A stretch of 64,000 nt of DNA from Kryptolebias marmoratus (Eukaryota > Chordata > Actinopteri > Cyprinodontiformes > Rivulidae), in the NCBI RefSeq assembly GCF_001649575.2, contig NC_051430.1, forward strand, positions 15,984,331 through 16,048,330, given 5' to 3'. The position numbers and the translations under genes were made by a program. The notes under the pieces were generated by a model. That model made no database searches and was not told the DNA's origin. It saw nothing but the letters and a program-made list of their open reading frames with translations. This document shows positions 48,760 to 59,300 of this stretch, one piece after another (positions within the stretch are counted from its first letter, which is position 1; every line of letters starts with the position of its first letter).

Positions 48760-49282
48760 TAAAGTGATAATTCAGAGGTTTTAAAGTGGGGTTCAGTGGA
48801 AAGGTTAAAAATGATTAACAACTTACCTGATGTAAATAAAAAAAATAAATAAAACAAAAATGTCATAGTTGGTAATGTGAACACTTTTTTATAAACGTTT
48901 ACATTGCTGTCAGATTTGCATTTTATGTCTATTTACAGTCTATAGACTAGTTCTGCAAGCACAAACCGCAGAAGCAGCAAGCTGTAGCACTTCTGGGGCA
49001 GAAATATTCTGATTGGAATATCAGCAGAAAGTCAGTATATTTCTGCTGGAATAACAATGTGAACAGTAAAATAAAGGCTCACATAACAGTATTCAAAAGT
49101 TATTTATTTTTTTAGCAGCAATCCAGATCCTGGCCCCATTCATGCTAGCTTTAAGCTCATCCATCCTGTCACAATTAAAGTCTATGTGTCCAAACTGAAG
49201 CCGTTCAAAGAGGTATCTATAACACGTGACATGTTAAATGTTCAGTTCACAGAATGTTACAAAGATTTGAACTATCCCTTTA
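48760..49282. mobile_element. MITE copy, near complete
   Basis: Left terminus TTAAAGTGATAATTCAGAG (from 48759) and right terminus GATTTGAACTATCCCTTTAA (49264-49283) are inverted copies. The element is bordered by TA at 48760-48761 and 49281-49282, consistent with a TA target site (Tc1/mariner-like), though the family is not proven. The right arm matches, in reverse complement, the left arm of the copy at 22090-22757. The interior shares GCAAGCACAAA...GCAAGCTGTAGCACTTCTG with the copy at 24301. No transposase is encoded. Confidence 0.7.
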
Positions 49283-49289
49283 AATAGGA

Positions 49290-50577
49290 CCAAGCAGAAC
49301 AAAATAGAATTAACTTTTACTGAATATTTTTACTCAAAGCTGCATTTTTCCACTTGTTCCTATCACTGTCAAGTTCATTAAGTGATTGAGTTGAATGGAT
49401 TGAAGACCTTTAAGCCTTGGCGGGCTCCTTATGGTCATAAATCAACCAGGGTGGGTTAGGACATCCGGACAGGTCTAGCAACACAAGCCAAAGCAAGGCA
49501 ACTATGACCTCATCCCTGCTCCCCACAAAATATCCATAAAAAGCAAACATTTAGCCAAAGATAAGATGATCCGATGATGTGAACTCAGACGTATGTGAAC
49601 ATCTATTACAGTGATGAAGCTGTCTGAGAGCAAGAGAATCCCTCCCGCCATGACATCTGTGGGTTATTCACGTGAAATTACATAAATCTTTCAAACTGTT
49701 TTAAATCACTCTCAGCCCCCTCCCGTTCCATCTCTTTCACTCTATCTGCACTTACCATTAATGTCTGTATCAACCACAGGAGCCAATTGTTAAAGAGAGG
49801 TTCTAAGTGCACAGCCCAATCGATATTGATAATGTTGAAAATGTGGTAGGAAAGAGAGCGAGAGTGGCAAAGAAAGGAGGGAAAAATAAAGAGTGAAACA
49901 TAAATCTGTGTGCAGTGAATAGCAGAGAGCAGCTGCAGTGGCCTCTGAATTGTCCCCTTCACCTCTTTGGAAACATCATCAGCACTAATCAGAGCCCACC
50001 AAAAGAAAACGGACCCTCTTGATTTACACCTATCACCCTCTGCTGTGCTGGAGACAGGAGAAAGAAGAAAAAGAAAGAAAGTGACAAACAAGGACAAGTA
50101 GGAAAATGAAGGGCGGAAAAGAAAAAAAACATAACTTGCTGAGTAATAATAAGAGCAGTCGCAGATGTGAAAAAGGCCACATTTCTTCAAGGTCAATCTC
50201 AGGTGAAGTAAAAGGTTGCATACAGGTCATACTACAGGGGGGGGTCATGTAGGTCTCAATGAGAGTCAATAACACCTCCCAGTCTGCTGCAGACGTGTGG
50301 GGGTTGCCCCGGCTCTCACATCAATCCGCCAGGCATGGACCACAGCAATAAAAGAGATGGAGAGAGACTTAGCCAGAGAGAAAGGGTGAGAAAAAAGAAA
50401 ATGTACAGGCAGATTGTGAAACAGCTCGCCTTTCAACTACTAACTGCTTTTCATGTAAATGTCTGGGACTGACACTTCTTACACATCCCAGCCCCTACCC
50501 AGCCCCTACCCTCTACCCCCATGCACACACACACTCCTTCTCTTCATCTCTTTTACTCCGGTACACTCTCTGTCAGC
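49290..50577. other. Non-coding stretch
   Basis: The 172-codon minus-strand frame 49678-50196 overlaps two further minus-strand frames in other phases and is rich in Phe/Ser/Leu from purine-rich DNA; no domain is recognised. G8 lies at 50237-50244. Confidence 0.5.
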
Positions 50578-50695
50578 AGAAGAATAAAAGAGACGAAAAG
50601 GCGAGGGAATGGGGCAGGAGGAGAGAGGGAGTGAAGGAGGAGGGAGAGAGAAAAAAGAGAGGAAAAAAAACCTAGAAAAAACGGAGAAATCAGAC
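50578..50695. repeat. Purine-rich tract
   Basis: Strongly A/G-biased plus strand with 38 uninterrupted purines at 50633-50670. Potential triplex-forming sequence. Confidence 0.85.
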
Positions 50696-50699
50696 TCTC

Positions 50700-50965
50700 G
50701 CCGGGGTTGGCGAAAGGTCAGTGCTGACAGGCTCCGAGGTTAAACTGCCGAGTTAAAATACTGTTCATTATCCTCTGCAGCCTCTTCCCAAATTCTGCTC
50801 TTTTGTGTCACAGTCAGCGCCCAGCATCAATGTTCCCCACCCCAGGATTTATTAGACATTGTTGAGCAGCGAGAAAGGAGACCTTTTCTGTACAATAGTA
50901 GCAGTGATCCTATGGCAAGGACAATACCGCTGCCAACACAATTACAGAGCCTGGCTTGAGTTATA
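50700..50965. promoter_or_regulatory. Candidate conserved non-coding element
   Basis: Begins with CpG-rich GGCGAAAG and the inverted repeat GTCAG-TG-CTGAC (50717-50728), then CTCCGAGG, CTGCCGAG, CAGCGCCC, GAGCAGCGAG and ACCGCTGCC. Non-repetitive, next to a purine tract. Regulatory role inferred from composition. Confidence 0.4.
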
Positions 50966-51289
50966 AGGGTAGTGGGACTGTGGTGTGTGTGCGTGCCTTC
51001 CTGTGTGCAAGCGCTGTATGATGACAAATACAACCAGCAGGTGGTACATAAGAACTATTTTTGTTATGTTGACCTCATCTACAGAGTAATGTACCAAAAA
51101 TTAATAAAAAAAACTTACATAAATTGCATACAGCAAACAGCCTTATTTCAGTGCAGGGGAATTTAATTAGTACACAAGAAGAGAACAAAGCTGGGGGAAT
51201 ATCCATAACATGAATTAGGCTGAATCACATCATTCATTACTCACCGGAGAGCAATGAGATGTGACACATGGCAAAAGAGCCCTGCCTGA
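50966..51289. other. Non-coding stretch
   Basis: Short GT patch near 50981-50990; nothing else recognised. Confidence 0.5.
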
Positions 51290-51500
51290 ACTGGACAAAT
51301 TAAAAACACTAGTAATTAGCGCTATGCAAAACATGTTGTAAGTTTATTACCTGATTTATGTGGCTTCCGGTTTATAAGGGCACAGTGAGCTGGCGATTCG
51401 TCTTCCACCTAGCAGCGCTTAAGATTCCGAATGGGTTTAAATGATTTATGAAATGAATAAACAAATCAATCACCTCACACCTAATTTCCCTAATGATATT
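51290..51500. promoter_or_regulatory. Candidate conserved non-coding element with homeodomain/POU cores
   Basis: ACTAGTAATTAGCGCTATGC around 51308 places a homeodomain TAATTA core beside a POU-like TATGCAAAAC. GGCGATTCG, AGCAGCGCTTAAG, ATTCCGAATGG and AAATGATTTATG follow. CpG retention and motif density make this one of the better enhancer candidates; untested. Confidence 0.45.
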
Positions 51501-53424
51501 TAAAAAAAACTGAGTGACTGACTGTACAAATTGTGCAAAATATAAGCTACTATTAACCTGAAGCACCTTTTATTTCAAGAGTTCAAAACATTCATCAATT
51601 TTCATTTGTGCACAAACAAAAACATGATTAAAGTTTTGACTCCTGACATGGATTCCACAAATAAAGCACTCCACTTTTCATTATCATTATTTTTACAATT
51701 ATTAATATTATTATTTTGCTTAATAAAAGAGGTTCACGTGATAAGCACTGTCAGCAATATATCAAAGTGGCTCGCATTGCGGAAGAGTCATCTTTGTGTG
51801 ACGCAAAGTTAAATCAGCCTTAGACAAAACCAAATCCTTATCTTTCTTCTGTTTTCAAACTTTTCTTTAAGTGTATTTCTTTTGCTGCGCTGGAGTCACC
51901 CTGACCACTGACTGAACTGTTTATTTCTATTTAAAGAGACATATTGTTTGCATCTTTTACTCCCACCCATTCCTTTGGGAAATAAAGGGAATATAAAAAT
52001 CCAGACTTTAAATAACAGTTCTCCTTCTCATCCGGACATTAGCCTGATCTGCGAGCGCACATCCCACACCTAAATGCTTCAGCTCTATGTGCGTATAAAA
52101 GCATAAATAATTCAAAATTAATCCCTGCTGAGGGGGTCTATGGGAATCATAAATTATACTGAATGTATTCTCTGATGCAGTCCCGGGATTGGAAAACCTA
52201 TAGGTAACAGCTGAGCGAGGCACTCATTACATATTGTGAAGTGAGATCTTAACTTTTGAATTTTAATTCTTTTGAATAAATGATGGCTGTTTTAATTAGT
52301 TTCTTAATGTTTGAGTTCCTGAAAATTTAACACAGTGCAAACAAAGGTTATACTGTAAATACAGGCATACGTCCGAGGGTAAAGATGACTCCTGAGTAGG
52401 TGTCTCACTTTGCTGGGATGCACAAGAAGCACAGACTGATGGAGCCGTCAGCTCATGTAAATCTTGCAGAGAGCTTAGCCGTAAATCTGTTCATAGAGAA
52501 AATACAAGTGTGAAAACAAAGGGAACCAGGGACACCTGTGGAGATGTTTTGTTGACATTTACAACTAGTTTCTCAAAAGGTTTGCCCATCACTCTGTGGC
52601 AACACCGAGCTGCCCAGGAGGCAGTGATGGATGGCTGGCTTGAAACAGTTAATCAACCTCAGCAGGGACAGAAATATTCATGCCTGGTAATTGAGAACAC
52701 AATAGTCAGCACTACCATGTACAGAGAGTGCATTTGGACCTGCTGACACCTGGACATGGAAGACATGAAAAGAATTGATTTAGAGTTGAACTGTGGATGA
52801 GATATTAACTTCACTTAAGCCATGCAGCCGTCATCCTTGAATTAAAAAAGATGCATGTGCTATGTTGGAATGGCAATGAATCAACTTGCCTAAATGTATA
52901 ATAAGAAAGCCTGTAAAGACTAACATTACCACAGGTGAAGCCAAAAATTGCATGCCTATAGCATATCAAAGCAATACTAGATGCCTCTACGCTCTTGCAG
53001 AAAGAAGTAAGATGTGAAAACATAAACTGATCCTCAGAAAAAAGGACTACTGTAACAAGTAAAAGAGAGGGGGGATATCTGCTTTGGAACGTGGTTAAAA
53101 ATATACATATCAAAGGAGAGACATGGAAATTTTCTGTGCCTGTGCATCCTATCCTTGTACCTCCACCCCCACCCCCCCAACTTTGTGAGTGAGCTGAGGG
53201 TCTGTTGCAAAAATGTTCAGGTAAGAGAGCCAGAAACCTGCTTACGATGCTCTGCTGTTCATAATCCATAAGTTCTATCAGCAGATTACTAGAAATAAAG
53301 TGTTGGGAGAGACGTAAAGCAGGACTCAGAATGCCAAATGAGACAATGACGGTTTCAGTCTGCAAATCACAGCGCTGCATATTATTACCAGCTCAGGAGA
53401 AAAAAAAAAATGTGGAAGGGGAAC
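51501..53424. other. Non-coding stretch
   Basis: The 189-codon minus-strand frame 52811-53380 is not recognisable and includes a poly-Gly run from C-rich sequence (53165-53178). Complex sequence near 51990-52200 has some retained CpG but no clear element. Confidence 0.45.
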
Positions 53425-53464
53425 AGTTTAAATCTTTCTGGCATAGTTTAAATCTTGCTGGCAT
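53425..53464. repeat. 20-bp direct tandem duplication
   Basis: AGTTTAAATCTTTCTGGCAT (53425-53444) is followed directly by a copy with one mismatch (53445-53464). It looks like a recent local duplication. Confidence 0.9.
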
Positions 53465-53639
53465 GATACGGTAATTTATGTTGCAATATCTCATAAGCAC
53501 CAAGTATAGGACTAACATATCTTAGATTTAACGTATGATAAAAATTAATTATTGTATTAATCTGTGAATTATCTCACGTAATAGCTTGATGTCTCCTTCT
53601 TGCATGTCTCTAATTTTTTTAACACTATGTTTTTGACTT

Positions 53640-53920
53640 TCCACCCTCTTAGGTGCCACTGGATGTGTGTAGGGCAATTCATTCGTCACACAGCTTTACC
53701 CATTCGAGTCGGACCTCTAAACGCTTCACCTTTTGATTTTGAGGAGGAGTACAGGATTTGTCAAGGGAGACGGGAAGGTGCTTTATTGCTCCAAATTTCA
53801 TCACAATAAAGGCTTATAGGGAAGGTGGCATAATCGTTGCCCTATAAATGTTTCTGTGTAGATTACATGCTTCTCGCCCGACTAATCCTGGTAATTGATG
53901 AACTTCTATGCTGACATTTT
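53640..53920. promoter_or_regulatory. Candidate conserved element with two adjacent perfect stem-loops
   Basis: CTTTATTG/CAATAAAG (53781-53788, 53804-53811) and TTATAGGG/CCCTATAA (53814-53821, 53840-53847) are perfect 8-bp inverted repeats two bases apart. GTAGATTACATGC, CCCGACTAATCCTGG and GTAATTGATG follow. A pyrimidine tract plus AG at 53652 precedes a frame open to 53809, but the peptide is not recognised. It may be an enhancer; an RNA with paired hairpins is possible but unproven. Confidence 0.4.
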
Positions 53921-53989
53921 TTTTTTCATATTATTTTGTAATTTGTTTATTAATTATGATAACACTTATTTTGGGACCTCAACCAAGTA

Positions 53990-54190
53990 AACACGATTAT
54001 GTGCTCTGCGGGGTGAGTGTTCAGTGCGCTAACGTTCCCAAAGCAGAGAGCTGGCTGGCTGGCTGACTGGCTGCTGCTGCCAGGGAATGTCTAATAGTCT
54101 TCCACTGAGAAGTTTAATTTATTTGCCATAAAGCTAAAAATAAACACAGTCACACTTAATTGGGCTCTGAATGTGAGCATTATTGAGTTG
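53990..54190. promoter_or_regulatory. Weak candidate regulatory element with GGCT repeat
   Basis: CTCTGCGGGGTG and CAGTGCGCTAACG keep CpG; (GGCT)n-like repeats at 54051-54070 are followed by CTGCTGCTGC and then TTTAATTTATTTGCC. Motif texture only. Confidence 0.28.
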
Positions 54191-55229
54191 TTGGAAGAAT
54201 AAAAAAAAAAAGCAAGACCACAAATTATAGCCAAAGACTTAACATTTAAATAGCTGAAACACCATGTACAGCCAATATATTACCTTATTTTTTTATCGTT
54301 ATGTCTTCAAAGAAAGAGAACTGCGCACATTTCTTAAAATTAACAATGAGACTTTGACATTGTGATTACTTTTCAAGCTTTATGGGAAAACGCTACTTAT
54401 CACAATGTATTACATAAAAAACAACAACAAAAGGAAAAAAAAAACCATGTTGGATTAAATTCCCAAAGCACTAAAAGTCTTAATATTTCCAGTATTTCCC
54501 ATGATTTTTTTGTTTCTTTTCTTATGACAGACGGCCAAAGATTTTCTCTCTTGGAAGTACACCATCATGAGCTACATTCCTGAGATGAAACATTTGTATA
54601 GTTTATGATGCAGAGAAACTCTGAGGCAGCACGGGGGAGCATAAGGATAAGAGCAAAAAAAAAAAAAAAATCAAAAAAAGATTTCCATAAAAAAGTGGAA
54701 TAAATAGGTGCCTGAGATACAACAATTTGGATTTACATACATTATCCAGATCTATCTCTTTGGGATATTTCAGAGTGCTGATATGTCAGGAGGAGCTGAG
54801 AGATAAACTAAATATGACCTATGCTCTGCAGGCTCAGTCAGAAAGAGCAGATGCCTGTGAGAATACTCAAGGAGCAGGAAAAAAAGGATGAGAGGATGAG
54901 GACAAAAAGCCAGGAGAAGGAAGAAAAAATGACACTAAAAGGCAGGCTCCAGCTGACTGATGCTCGGCTGTATTTGAAGATCAGTGGCAGCCTTGTGGTG
55001 GCAAGTACAGGGGTCAGCGAGTGTGTGCGTGAAAATGTGTGTCCACACTCACTTATAAGGGCATGTGGCTTCCTTTGTAGGTTTCACTGTCTGCATTGTG
55101 CTTGTGTGTGTGCAGGAACGTGTTTTCAGAGTGCCTCGCCCGGTCTCCTCCTTTCTCTCTCCATTGTAGGAGAGGAGAAGTCTCAGTCAGTGGGCAGCTG
55201 GGGGAAATCAGATGGGAGCAGAGAATAAC
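54191..55229. other. Non-coding stretch with A-run
   Basis: An A16 run lies at about 54655-54670. The 135-codon plus-strand frame 54821-55228 is Lys/Glu- then Cys-rich with no known domain. No gene called. Confidence 0.5.
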
Positions 55230-55400
55230 ACGCTCAATTTGGCCTGGGATTGGAGCTGGGGCTAGAAGAAAGGAGAGCACCATGATGTATCGAGCCGTTT
55301 GCCAGCCGGATAGGGCGCATGGTGGCGGCCCTCTCGCTGCCTGTCAGCAAATACACATTTTTAACTCGCCACCAGTGGGAGTCCTGAGTATGTCAGCAAG
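55230..55400. promoter_or_regulatory. Candidate regulatory element, CpG-retaining
   Basis: CpG steps cluster (TATCGAGCCG, AGCCGGATAGGGCGC, GTGGCGGCC, CTCTCGCTG, AACTCGCC) with CAGCAAATACAC. GC content is higher than the surroundings. It could be a conserved element or a relic exon; the open plus-strand frame here (55096-55545) is not recognisable. Confidence 0.33.
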
Positions 55401-57424
55401 TGTGCATGTGGAGGGAAAAAGTGCAGGGTTTTTCTCAAGAGCAACTCACGTGGACCAAAATGGGCTCAGAAAATGTTGCCATGAAGTGAAAAATGTAAAA
55501 ATGAAACAATTTATGAATGATTTAAGGACAGAGAACTTAAAGTAATCAATTTCAAAAGTTTAAAGAGAGATTTGTTGGAATATATGGTAAGTGTTTTATT
55601 GTGATACCACTAATACATATATGTTATAAGGTCAACACTGAAAATAAAGAACTAATTTCAAGAATTTAGTAAAATACTTGGGTATTAATGAACATCCAGA
55701 TAAACTAAATTTAAAGAAAATATTACAAAGGATGTTTTTTTTGTGTGTGTGATGATCTGAATCTGTGCTCATTTCTGATGGAATAAGTCAAAATTTTATA
55801 GCATAACAAATCAAAATTTTAAATTCTTTCTGGCAACCATGAGCACTGCACTTTCAATGGCAAATAGTAGGTGGGACATCTGGATTATTATCAGTAGTAA
55901 AATGAAATCATTGCTCATTTCAGCAAGACAATGCCAAACCACATTATGCACATATTAAAGCAGAATGAAAAAGATCATTGAAGCAGAATTATGATCCAGA
56001 CCTGCCACCCGCTGTATATGTGTGACACGTTGTGAAGTGAAAAGCTGAGTTAACAACTGTAACCTCAGATATCCTATCAAGTGAAAATGGGAAACGTTCT
56101 TTGAGCTACAAAATTACAGCAGTTAGCGCCTGAATTCCCCAGATCCTTCACCTTTTTTCATATTTGTTTGTTTGTTTTTTGTTTTTAAGGAGAGATCTCT
56201 CCAAACACAGCTAAAACATTCAAAATCTTCCTATGATTAGTTACTCACACCAAATTAAAAAAGTGTTATATTTAAAAAAAATTATAAATAATATATTAGA
56301 TATATGAACATGAATTTTAAATGATTGCCTTTTTTCTTCATTCACACAGATTCAAGCAGATGTTTGCGGTAGCAGTCAGTTTTAGGTACAGCTGTTGCGC
56401 GCTGCTTCTCATAAAAACCCAAACGTCTGCAGCTAACCAGCAGTCATCACAAGGAACTAGTAGCTCTGATATCATTACACGAAGCTTGGGCTGCACTATA
56501 GTGAACAACAAAACATATTTTGTATTTCTTTGTTAGTAAGTTTTGGTGCTTTGTGAGTGTGGCCACGCACATGTTCAGCAGATTGAACTTTGTTTGCCTA
56601 GCAAGAGAAAGATATTAAAATCGAAATATGTTCCACTGCATGCTGACCTCCAGCCTATCTTTTTCAATTAATTTATAGTAGGTTTAACACAAACAAAGTT
56701 ATTTAATAGCTAATGAAAATCTGAGGAAATGCTCAGAAGACAAAATATTTTTGAAGAAATGCAAAAAAGTACTATTTCCCTTGGTACTACCACTCTCAGC
56801 AAAGAGGGTTTCAATCGAAACCCAGTATCTTTACTGCCTGTTGGCAGCATACAAGGCAGCCTGAAGGTCTCATTGCAACACATTCACACACTTATACACA
56901 CAAGCCTCCACACTAAAGACATCTTTTCAGCTTGAATCGAGGAAAGTGGGCTGGGGAGGCCCTTTGATGTGGGAACACCGAGGTCAAAGAGAACAGTCTG
57001 TGCAGAGCTAAACTCCATCCCCCACAACAGTTCCTTTTTCACTTCTACTGCTACTGGCTTCAGTTTGTGAAGCCTATCTTCAAAACAAGTTTAAGAAAAA
57101 AAATTATCATGGTCTGAATATGTAGGAGTACAAAATGGATAAATGCCATGTTTCTGGCTGCAGTCAACACAATTTCTTTAAAAGTCTTCAGTCTGTGTTG
57201 CATTTAAGTTTTTTTTTTCCTCCTTTTTACACTTCTTGGCCTTTTGTTTCTGAAACCTAGGGAGAAGGCAAAAGGTCTAACCAGCACATGAACTGATCTC
57301 AAATGTCATGTCTTATTAGACACAAATACAGGGGAACGTCTGGCTCACTCAGACACCCAATGAATTTGTCAAAATTTTATGATAATTCATTCAATTACTC
57401 TTTAGACATTTAAATGATGTTGGG
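55401..57424. other. Non-coding AT-rich stretch
   Basis: No supportable gene. T-rich around 56165-56188 and 57209-57220; short CA patches near 56880-56905. Confidence 0.5.
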
Positions 57425-57525
57425 TGTGAGGGAGGAGGCGATGAGGGTCAGCTGAAGAGTGAGGAGAAGGAGAAGACGAAGGGGAGTGAACAAGAGGGGG
57501 GAAGGAAAAGAGGGATTGGGGAATA
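57425..57525. repeat. Imperfect purine-rich tract
   Basis: About 100 bases in which A and G dominate the plus strand with only scattered pyrimidines. Confidence 0.8.
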
Positions 57526-57700
57526 ATCCTGCTCTTGATATTACACTCCCTCCAGAGGCCTTTTAAAGGCTCCCATCTCAGTGTGAGGCCTCCTAAACTT
57601 CTCTCCCCCTGCTTACCAGCTCAGCAGCCGGTCCAGCCCCCTCTCTCCAAATACCTTTGTACAAACATATCTACTGCTGAACCCACATGCAAGGTAATTA
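57526..57700. promoter_or_regulatory. Weak candidate regulatory element
   Basis: CCAGAGGCCTTTTAAAGGCTCC contains the palindromic core GCCTTTTAAAGGC (57557-57569). CTCAGCAGCCGGTCC and CCAAATACCTTTGTAC follow. No known domain in the open frame 57535-57804. Confidence 0.28.
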
Positions 57701-57971
57701 AAACCAAAAGTACTGTATATTTATGTATGAGTAGCATTCAGGTTTTAGCAGTGCATTTTGAAGTACTTCACAGTCGTGCGTGTGCTATAAACATATATGC
57801 ATAAGTATTAAATTTATTTTTTACTCTTTTCCTCATTATGCTTCGATGTGTACATCCACACTCACACTCACACAAAAGAAAATACACAAATAAACACGCA
57901 CTTACACAAACACTAGAGCTTTCATTCCTGGGAGAATGACAATAAAAAGGCCTGTCGCTCCACTCGACCCT

Positions 57972-57984
57972 TGACCTCTGACCC
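57972..57984. promoter_or_regulatory. DR1 nuclear-receptor-like site
   Basis: TGACCT (57972-57977), one base, TGACCC (57979-57984): two half-sites in direct repeat with 1-bp spacing, the arrangement bound by RXR heterodimers, HNF4 and COUP-TF families. A related TGACCTCTGATCT lies at 38124-38136. Binding is inferred. Confidence 0.4.
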
Positions 57985-58589
57985 CTGGAGGTCTCCCACT
58001 GCCTGTGCTAGAGGGGGTGATAAGAGGTGTGGATGCAGAGGGGCCCTGAGAACACCTCCCCTCTGTAGGACCAGCTCAGACAGCATCATGGTTAAGCTCC
58101 CCCTCTAGTGTTCGCCGGCCTCTCGTGTGCTTTCCTCCCACTGCAAGATCAAGTTTTCAGATACTGCTTAAATTTGTGGTTTATTGAGACAAAGTTACTC
58201 ACTGTGAAATATTTAAAGAGACACAAAGTCTGTTTCAGTTTAAATATTATGCAGTGCAGGGATCTACAAGTTATAAATCACGTTAATGGTTCCCTTCTTA
58301 AGTGCGCAAAAATGTAGTTTTTATGCTCCAAAAGAAGCATTTTTTTTGTTTGTTTCTAATCACCAATCAGCAGCCTAAATAATTAACTTTCTGTAAACCA
58401 AATCTAATTTAGAATATTTTTCAATATTCTCTCAGCATCCTAGATAAAACACATTATATTGCACGAGGGTACTCTGCCTTAGCATCTTCTTTCTCTCACA
58501 GAACAGGCTTCTGCTGTTGGCACAGTCAAAGCATCTGGTTGTTATTGCCTTAAAACCATGCACGGTGTTTCCCATTCACACTCAACCCA
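57985..58589. other. Non-coding stretch
   Basis: Mixed then AT-rich sequence with no other feature recognised. Confidence 0.5.
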
Positions 58590-59000
58590 TACTAGTGCCT
58601 CCTTTTCTAGCTGAGCCACGCCTGAGGGCATGCTAATTACCTTCTCTCTTGCGCTAAATTACCCAACTTTCACTGGGACTCCATTGCCCATTTGAGTCCA
58701 GCGCTGATAGGAGACAGAGAGGACAAAGTGAATGATCGAGAGAGGGAGGAGCAAAGTGAGAAAATAGAAACAAACCAATAATCTTCTGCATTGCCTCCTA
58801 AATGAGAGCCACTCTGTCCCTGATGTAGACAAGTCATTTTGTACAAGCCTTTAAAACCCACTGGGCCAGGCGAGCATGCAGAGTAGGGCCGCCTGTTTCA
58901 AAGATCTTTTGCAATCAGTTACACAATGGACCCCCTCATTTTATGCTGCTACATCATAAAAGTGCTCCTTTTGTTACATTTCCATCCTTAAAAGGGTCTT
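58590..59000. promoter_or_regulatory. Candidate conserved non-coding element
   Basis: CATGCTAATTACC near 58630, TTGCGCTAAATTACCC near 58649, CCAGCGCTGATAGG near 58698, and TTCAAAGATCTTTTGC near 58898, which holds the 10-bp palindrome AAAGATCTTT (58900-58909) and two overlapping TCF/LEF-like cores. The middle (58720-58770) is purine-rich, so this may be two elements. Confidence 0.38.
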
Positions 59001-59029
59001 AATCCCTATCCTTTCAGACCAGTCTATGG

Positions 59030-59300
59030 CAAATTCCTCAGGGACATCCCATTCGCTGCAAGGGCTGGAGTGACCCACTCAGAAACCAGCATGCAGGGCT
59101 TTGAGCTTTTCTTCTGCTGCCACTCTCCAGAGAACATTAAATCGTACTTTTCATCCCCCTCACCATAGGGGGAAGCCCCTTAATGATGACAGAGAAAGAG
59201 AAATTCCTCCACTCTGTCCTATGACACCATTCTGCTGTCACGCAGGCGTCTCGGCGGACAGAGAATCAAACATGGCTTCCTGCAGGTGGAGCGCCAGTGA
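59030..59300. promoter_or_regulatory. Candidate conserved non-coding element
   Basis: ACATTAAATCGTAC near 59136, CCCCTTAATGATGAC near 59176 and the CpG cluster CACGCAGGCGTCTCGGCGG near 59239, followed by ATCAAACATGGC. Overlapping open frame 59101-59427 is not recognised. Regulatory role inferred. Confidence 0.35.

Noticed and set aside
49678..50196. 172-codon minus-strand open frame
   Set aside because: Phe/Ser/Leu-rich translation of purine-rich DNA; two further minus-strand frames overlap it in other phases.
52811..53380. 189-codon minus-strand open frame
   Set aside because: Contains a poly-Gly run from C-rich DNA and otherwise no family resemblance; no codon-level evidence.
54821..55228. 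135-codon plus-strand open frame with Lys/Glu-rich start
   Set aside because: Purine-rich DNA gives Lys/Glu by chance, and the Cys-rich end comes from TGTG-rich sequence.
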